From Haematobia irritans (Eukaryota; Arthropoda; Insecta; Diptera; Muscidae), in assembly GCF_050003625.1 (NCBI RefSeq), contig NC_134397.1, positions 195,507,063-195,571,062 on the forward strand: 64,000 nucleotides of DNA. Reading direction: 5' to 3'. The position numbers and the translations under genes are program-made. Positions 58,741 through 64,000 of the stretch are shown piece after piece. Position 1 is the stretch's first letter. Every line of letters begins with the position of its first letter. The notes beneath the pieces were generated by a model that saw only the letters and a program-made list of their open reading frames with translations, did no database searches and had not been told where the DNA came from.

Positions 58741-60000
58741 TATTTGTCATCTTTCCTATATTTTTGCCAGATAGAAACTTAACTGCTAAACATTTTTCAG
58801 ATAATGTTATCCGGAGAGTAGATATTTGCACTTTACTTTCTGTTAACTGGTAGTTAAAGCCTAACAGACGACTATTTTAAAAGGTTTAAAGGGGCAACCT
58901 AAGAATATGGACCGATATGAACCACACTTTACGCATCAATTTTTGGGTAGACAAACGTGCACCGAAGAAAGCAAAGACTACCCAATCGGTTGGAAAGTCG
59001 ATGAACACTGATTTCTGAGATTCGTCAACCATATCGAATATCTGAAAAATTGTAAAACGATGACAAGGTCGCTTCGGCGTTTGAAGCCCACACTTGGTAA
59101 AGAAAAAACTGATACTTTACCATGATATTTTTCGGATTTGATTTAATTGATATTCTTCGGATTTGATTGAACTGTTGAGTTGGTTGCGAGCTAGACGTAA
59201 CGTCATTCGTTACGTCATCTCAGAGACGTAACGTCTTCCATCAAACTGAGTTACCTTTTATAGTAACCCAGGAAACTTCCGGTTTGGTCCTTTACACCAC
59301 ATTCTCACTTCCATGTAATTTTCAAGTAATCCGTAGAATCTACAATGTTTTTGGGGTAGGGTCAACATATTGACTAGCCTTTCTTCATCATATGGCCTAT
59401 CTCTAGGTTTCAAGTAGACTTCAAGAAATTCGAAGAAATTAAATTTTCATATGTACTCTTTACAAAATCGGACAAACAAGAGGTTCATTTATCCGCCCAA
59501 ATGTAAGAAAGTACAAATTTTTGTAGACCTTCACAGTGGATTCTTTAGAAATTCGGACAACTGGAAGGTCCCCTTACCCAACAGTATACATAGTGGAAAT
59601 TTGAATCCCTTTCGTTCCCTATATGTTAAGATGACCAAATACACTTGAATGTAGGGTAATTGTCAAAAAAGGAAGCCCCGAATTTTAGTCGAGAGATCTA
59701 AAAGTCGGTGCTTCCTGTGCATCCCCTATCCAGACAATTCCCGGTACTATATCGAAGAACATAAGCCAATTTTAAAGGAGGTACCCCACCCCGAGAATTT
59801 ATCGAAGAATTAGATACCGATTTTTACTCCTTCTTATAAATTTCAAGTACATTCGCAAATTAAGTTTTCTAAGTATTCTTAAAATAAAGGACGATCTACC
59901 TCAAGTGCCAAACAATTAAGTATTGAAAGGACATTCAAATCAATTTAATAACAAGAATATTTTTCTGCAATATTTTTTTTTTTTTTTTAACAAAGGCTAT
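58741..60000. other. Convergent intergenic region
   Basis: A diverged partner of the 45535-45645 repeat fills 58742-58875. At 59194-59235 a cluster of ACGTAACGTC / GTTACGTCAT palindromes occurs. The rest has no recognised gene. It separates the 3' ends of the kinase and Skeletor genes. Confidence 0.5.
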
Positions 60001-60573
60001 GTATAGATTTATTAAAATATATTCTCTTACATATAGATATAATAATGCATAATGATACACGTGACATAAGTATATATGTATATATATGTGTATGTGTGTG
60101 GGGATGTACACATTCTTATATAAGTAAATATTTTCCTAAATAAAAAAGAAATAATAACTCTCATTCAATGATTTGTTAAAATAAAAATGAAAAATAAAGA
60201 ATTTCTATAACTTATTCTAAATATACAGGATTATTGTATCTACGATGAATTGGTGTTAATCGATCTAATTGAGAATAGTTTTGTATGTATTCGGGAAGAA
60301 GAGGACAAAATTCGTCCTCTTCATATTCCGGCAATGATGGCAAGTATCTAATAGGCAGCAATAATCACTACATGGAATTAACGATGGGGGGCGGAAGAAG
60401 TATGTCTATTTGTAGGGTGTTGTATCCTATAAAAACTAGAAAAGGTTAATGTGAGAGAAAGAGAGAGAGAGAGGGAAAACAGAGAACACAAACAAAAAAT
60501 CGAAACTAATGCCTCTTATGGTTTGGATGGATATGGGTGTGGTGAGTATGGTTTCTGTAGGTGTCTTAATGAT
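60001..60573 (-). other. Skeletor: Probable Skeletor 3' UTR
   Basis: Sequence downstream of the Skeletor stop on the - strand. It contains a CT/GA run (60455-60475) and, at about 60007-60013, an AATAAA on the - strand that could be the polyadenylation signal, next to a T-rich tract at 59970-59989 on the + strand. The extent is inferred. Confidence 0.5.
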
Positions 60574-63513
60574 TTATGAATTTCTGTTGTTGGGAATTAT
60601 TTGTAATTTTGTTGAGCTGGGACGAGAACTTGAGGCTGCCGTTATAGGTTGAGACGACACCGCTGGTACAGTATCCGGATTAAGAGGGGGAATCTCACCA
60701 CGGAATGGTACAAATTGTGGTGTACTTCTTATAAGCTGTTCCAATTTCGAAATACCCTGCTGATTGCGGCCAAAGAAACGGGCTACCGATCTATCATCTT
60801 CTGCTTCCGAGTCTAATTTGGGAGGTAGAACTAAAGAACTGTCCATAACAGATTTACCATCATAGGCTATAACCGATCCGCTACTCTCCGCATTACTAGC
60901 GGAAGGATTTTCACGATTGTCTGGAGGTAAGTAATAGGTATCAATACGTTCGGCTGCCTGAGCTTCAGGTTCGGTACCATATTGTCCATCTATGTCGTAT
61001 AGCTCGGCAGAGTCCTCATCCAGTTCTTCACTTTGGTCCATGTCAACATCGTCTAGATTTTGTTTGTTATACTTCTTGAGTTTGTTTGGCAAAGGCTTTT
61101 CCGCAGTAGTGGTTGTTGAAGCAGTGGTAGATTTTAACTCTGCTTTTGGTAATTCTTGAGGTATAAGCTTTAGAATTTCAGATGGAACCTCAGGGGGATG
61201 TTTAACTTCATAGTCCTCTTCATCTTCTTTCGGATACTCTTCCACCTCATATTTCTGGCCTTTTAAGTATTCCGACGAAGGTTCCTTGTCTTCCATTTGG
61301 TCTTCTGTCACTGGAATACTTGCCAACTTATGATGAGTTGGTTTTAAGACTTCTTCAATTTTATTTCCATAATGTTCTTTAATTTCCTCCTGGGTATACT
61401 GCATCTCTTCGGATTCACTATTGAGTATATCCTCTAGAGTGGCATTCCTTAATTTGGCTGTCTCTGGCAATGAAGATGACTTCAACATTGAGCTTATGGG
61501 TTGATTATATAAGGAATCCTTAGCCAATGACGATGATACACTGGGATGGGTGGAATGCAATTGCAGACCAGATGATTTGCGTATGATTATACTGGCATTC
61601 GTACTATCCGGGGGAGATGGTATAAACATTGGTTCAAAGTTTTGAGTTTGGGTTTGTTGAACTTGAGCGGTCAAAAATAGAGTATCCGATTCCATGGCTT
61701 CATCAATTTCCGAACCTGGATCTTCACGACGGTTGGCCATTTGTTCCACAACCTCTGGTGGTGGCATGGGGCCATCAAGCCTTAGTATCGGTTTGAATCC
61801 ACTTTCTACAACTACGGTGTCGGGTTTGAAGCCTTCATTAACGGCTGGCCTCATGGCTGCAATATCGGCAGCAGAGGGTTCATCTTCTGCTTCATGAACA
61901 TCGAAGGGATTTTTGAATGCCCCCAAGGGAGCCAAAGAATTAGGCGCAGAGGTAGGCACAGTAGTGGATTTAGTCGATATCGCCAATGGCATTTCGTAGG
62001 GTTTGACTTTTTCTGTGGTCAAGGGATGAGGGACTTTGTGTGTTGGAATTGCTGGTTTTACTTTTTCACCATGGATTTTGTTTAAGACCGGTTTTTGTAA
62101 CGATGAACCTTGTGGCTGGAGATCTCCATATGGGACTGGAATAGCAGGTTTCTTTACATTGTGATCGGTTTTGCGATGATTGGTGAGTTCTGTGGGCTGA
62201 CCTAATAGAAGAACCGAAGCGGCTAAGGGTTGTAGAGGCAAATGAGTGTCCTTAAAGAATGGTCTCAGTATACTTGGCATAGGTTTGCGATAATGATTCA
62301 CTATAACTGATGGCTGAGGCAATGGGCCATTGCCATGCAAAGCCATACCACCAGGTGGAGGGTGTCGCGGCAAATGCTGGGGCAGAATGGGTTTTGACGA
62401 CGAGGGTACTTTCTTTAGGGGTCCCGGAAATGGTCTATGTCCTGGCAGTTTTACTGGATGAAAGAGTGGAGCATTAAATGGTGGTCTTAAAAATTCCGAA
62501 AGCCCAATGGTCTTTTGAGGGCCCGAAAACGGCAAATTCCCGCTTATATTGTGTGAGGCAACAGTGGCTGCCACATACTGGGGCATATGTATATGGGGTG
62601 TCTGATTAATGTGCTGAGATTGTGAAGCCAATAGTGCCGGTGATAAAGAATGTTGTTGTTGTTGTGGTTTACTAATGGATGATGATTGTGGTGCAGATAA
62701 TGATGGTGGTGTTGGTGCTAATGAGGATGATTGAGATTGTAATGGGTGTAATGAGTTATGTAATGTGTGTAAATTAATTTCGCCATGTAAGGTCTCTGGT
62801 TCGGCAGTCGATATGGCTGGTTGTTGTTGAGGCGGTCCCAAAGGGTTATTCTTCGAATATGAGGTACTACCGTCTAATTTGGAATTACTCTTGACTGCTG
62901 GCAGTGTGGACCCTTGATCTGTTGTTGTGGATGACGCCTTTTGTTTTTGCCTCAATATGCTATCCTCGAGAGCCTCAGCAGCGCGGATGCCATCTGAAAT
63001 CAATTTAGTAATTTCCGTTGATTTGGTTATTTCAAAAGTTAATTTGGGCGGTGTTCCATTCATATTGTGATTCTTAATTAAATCTGATTGGTGTTTTAAC
63101 AAAAAATTATCGTTGTGGCTGACCTTTGTTTCATGACGTATCGACTCTTCGGCTTCCAACTCATCATCCCCATCACGCACAGGTGCCGGCACACGCACCG
63201 AATGTTTTTCCGAACCCGCATAGCGGGCATCATCACAGCTATCGTGCACATGAATCTTCCATCCCAGGTAGCGATGAGTGAAGCAATGATAGTAGACGGT
63301 GTCGGGAGTATTACGATCGGGTTTCCAGGTAATCACACCAGGCTCACCGGGATCACACTTCAGGGTAAGGGTTCGTTGATAGGCTCCAAAGGATTGATAA
63401 TCATCGGCTGGAGGACCATCAACATTCGGAGTCCAGTTACACAGACGACCAACACCGGTCGGTGTAACTTCACCCGAACGTGAACGATGTACACCAGCAA
63501 ATATACGAATATT
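60574..63513 (-). CDS. Skeletor: Skeletor last exon (979 codons)
   Basis: The acceptor is CGTTTTCTAG. The exon starts NIRIFAGVHRSRSGEVTPTG, then GRLCNWTPNVDGPPADDYQS, KCDPGEPG, ITWKPDRNTPDTVYYHCFTH and RYLGWKIHVHDSC. This is the strongly conserved end of the Skeletor DOMON/cupredoxin-like region, with paired Cys and His residues. The remaining ~870 residues are low complexity: Ser/Thr/Pro/Gln-rich, with Gln and His runs, acidic blocks (KEDEEDYEVK, DVDMDQSEELDEDSAELYDI) and the end NNRNS. Drosophila Skeletor is known as a chromosome- and spindle-matrix-associated protein, and longer isoforms carry DM13 and DOMON domains. Which isoform this is cannot be told. The frame has no stop for 2.9 kb, which argues for an intact gene. 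Confidence 0.9.
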   Translation of the reverse strand, partial: NIRIFAGVHRSRSGEVTPTGVGRLCNWTPNVDGPPADDYQSFGAYQRTLTLKCDPGEPGVITWKPDRNTPDTVYYHCFTHRYLGWKIHVHDSCDDARYAGSEKHSVRVPAPVRDGDDELEAEESIRHETKVSHNDNFLLKHQSDLIKNHNMNGTPPKLTFEITKSTEITKLISDGIRAAEALEDSILRQKQKASSTTTDQGSTLPAVKSNSKLDGSTSYSKNNPLGPPQQQPAISTAEPETLHGEINLHTLHNSLHPLQSQSSSLAPTPPSLSAPQSSSISKPQQQQHSLSPALLASQSQHINQTPHIHMPQYVAATVASHNISGNLPFSGPQKTIGLSEFLRPPFNAPLFHPVKLPGHRPFPGPLKKVPSSSKPILPQHLPRHPPPGGMALHGNGPLPQPSVIVNHYRKPMPSILRPFFKDTHLPLQPLAASVLLLGQPTELTNHRKTDHNVKKPAIPVPYGDLQPQGSSLQKPVLNKIHGEKVKPAIPTHKVPHPLTTEKVKPYEMPLAISTKSTTVPTSAPNSLAPLGAFKNPFDVHEAEDEPSAADIAAMRPAVNEGFKPDTVVVESGFKPILRLDGPMPPPEVVEQMANRREDPGSEIDEAMESDTLFLTAQVQQTQTQNFEPMFIPSPPDSTNASIIIRKSSGLQLHSTHPSVSSSLAKDSLYNQPISSMLKSSSLPETAKLRNATLEDILNSESEEMQYTQEEIKEHYGNKIEEVLKPTHHKLASIPVTEDQMEDKEPSSEYLKGQKYEVEEYPKEDEEDYEVKHPPEVPSEILKLIPQELPKAELKSTTASTTTTAEKPLPNKLKKYNKQNLDDVDMDQSEELDEDSAELYDIDGQYGTEPEAQAAERIDTYYLPPDNRENPSASNAESSGSVIAYDGKSVMDSSLVLPPKLDSEAEDDRSVARFFGRNQQGISKLEQLIRSTPQFVPFRGEIPPLNPDTVPAVSSQPITAASSSRPSSTKLQIIPNNRNS

Positions 63514-63578
63514 CTAGAAAACGATTCGATGGGGGGGAGACCAAATTAATCTGAGTCTTTTTTCAATTCTCAACTTAC

Positions 63579-63772
63579 CTTCTTTTCTTCTTCACGTTTG
63601 TGTTCATAACCTCCCACAGGATCATCGGTAATATAGAATGGATGATATTTGGCAGGAATTTCGGGATTATTACCACCTTCTACAACGAAGGTATACGTCT
63701 TGCCACGAACCACATGGATTTCGGGTATAAGAAGACCATTAATGAACCAGGAAATACCCCAACCAACATGGC
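63579..63772 (-). CDS. Skeletor: Skeletor internal exon
   Basis: The exon lies between the acceptor TTTCACCAG and donor AAGAAG|GTAAGT (both on the - strand). With two bases completing a Gly codon it reads HVGWGISWFINGLLIPEIHV, VRGKTYTFVVEGGNNPEIPA and KYHPFYITDDPVGGYEHKRE before EEKK. The VRGKTYTF.VEGG...HPFYIT pattern is a cupredoxin-like fold found in Skeletor and related DOMON proteins. The flanking introns are only 65 and 62 bp. Confidence 0.9.
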
Positions 63773-63834
63773 CTGGTGAAAGGAATATAGGGAATTATGG
63801 GAAAATCTTTAAACCAATGACCAAATGGACTTAC

Positions 63835-64000
63835 CTGTTATGGCTGAATAACCATGCTTTCCTCCGGTTGGACCCATTTGAGCATAAAATACTCCATCTT
63901 CTGGTTCATAGCACTGAATTGGTGGAATTTCCCAAGCTCCATTATCATTGGCCACAGGTTTAGGTGTGGGCACTGGTCTTCTTTGACCCAATTGATGATT
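63835..64000 (-). CDS. Skeletor: Skeletor exon, cut by window edge
   Basis: The - strand frame is open from the right edge. It reads NHQLGQRRPVPTPKPVANDN, GAWEIPPIQCYEPEDGVFYA, then QMGPTGGKHGYSAITG, with donor ATAACAG|GTAAGT at phase 1. It joins in frame to the exon at 63579-63772. The Met at 63991 and the one before SAIT are internal, not starts. Upstream DM13/DOMON exons lie beyond 64000. Confidence 0.88.

Noticed and set aside
61694..62085. Plus-strand frames over the Skeletor exon, also 63115-63483 and 63649-63963
   Set aside because: They are antisense shadows of the Skeletor coding exons.

Overview
The window looks like nuclear DNA of a calyptrate fly, most likely a muscid. Three things point there: very AT-rich introns packed with tandem repeats, a mariner very close to the Himar1 (Haematobia irritans) family, and two fly-like genes. 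I cannot name the species from the sequence alone. Two genes are present and converge.

The first gene, on the + strand, is the 3' part of a diacylglycerol kinase theta gene. It has eight internal exons between 3764 and 33880, with all splice phases compatible, followed by two alternative last exons at 39539-39874 and 47185-47340. The visible exons encode the Ras-associating-like region, the split lipid-kinase catalytic core and the accessory domain. The N-terminal C1 domains lie off the left edge. The second gene, on the - strand, is the 3' end of Skeletor: two short exons (63835-64000 and 63579-63772) and a very large last exon (60574-63513).

Everything else is repeats and intergenic DNA. 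From left to right: a Himar1-like end at the left edge (1-136); a 153-bp-period element (916-2598); a mariner relic (3240-3590); a four-copy higher-order array of a 29-bp AT-rich minisatellite (5620-9530) with Tc1-like relics; several small palindromic TA-inserting elements (10.3-17.8 kb); a large foldback interrupted by a 153-bp-period element (12.3-15.0 kb); more 153-bp repeats (17.2-20.0 kb); 29-bp arrays (21.3-22.8 kb); a tandem 436-bp repeat with an inverted partial copy (22.8-24.06 kb); a mariner relic (24.29-24.83 kb); a large 29-bp array (27.1-32.8 kb) holding a pogo/Tigger-like insertion; and the same 29-bp repeat in the opposite orientation (34.8-38.0 kb). The 108-nt exon at 33773-33880 sits between these two inverted arrays.

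From 39.9 to 60 kb the DNA is mostly AT-rich and non-coding. It holds nested MITEs (41.7-44.7 kb), local direct duplications (45.8-50.7 kb), a three-level nest (SINE inside a Tc1/mariner-type element inside a 153-bp-period element, 53.6-56.6 kb) and a nearly full-length but inactivated Himar1-like mariner (57525-58740).

The strongest candidates for something undescribed are the duplicated, mutually exclusive last exons of the kinase gene, the oppositely oriented arrays around one of its exons, and a shared 153-bp register across repeat families of different sequence.
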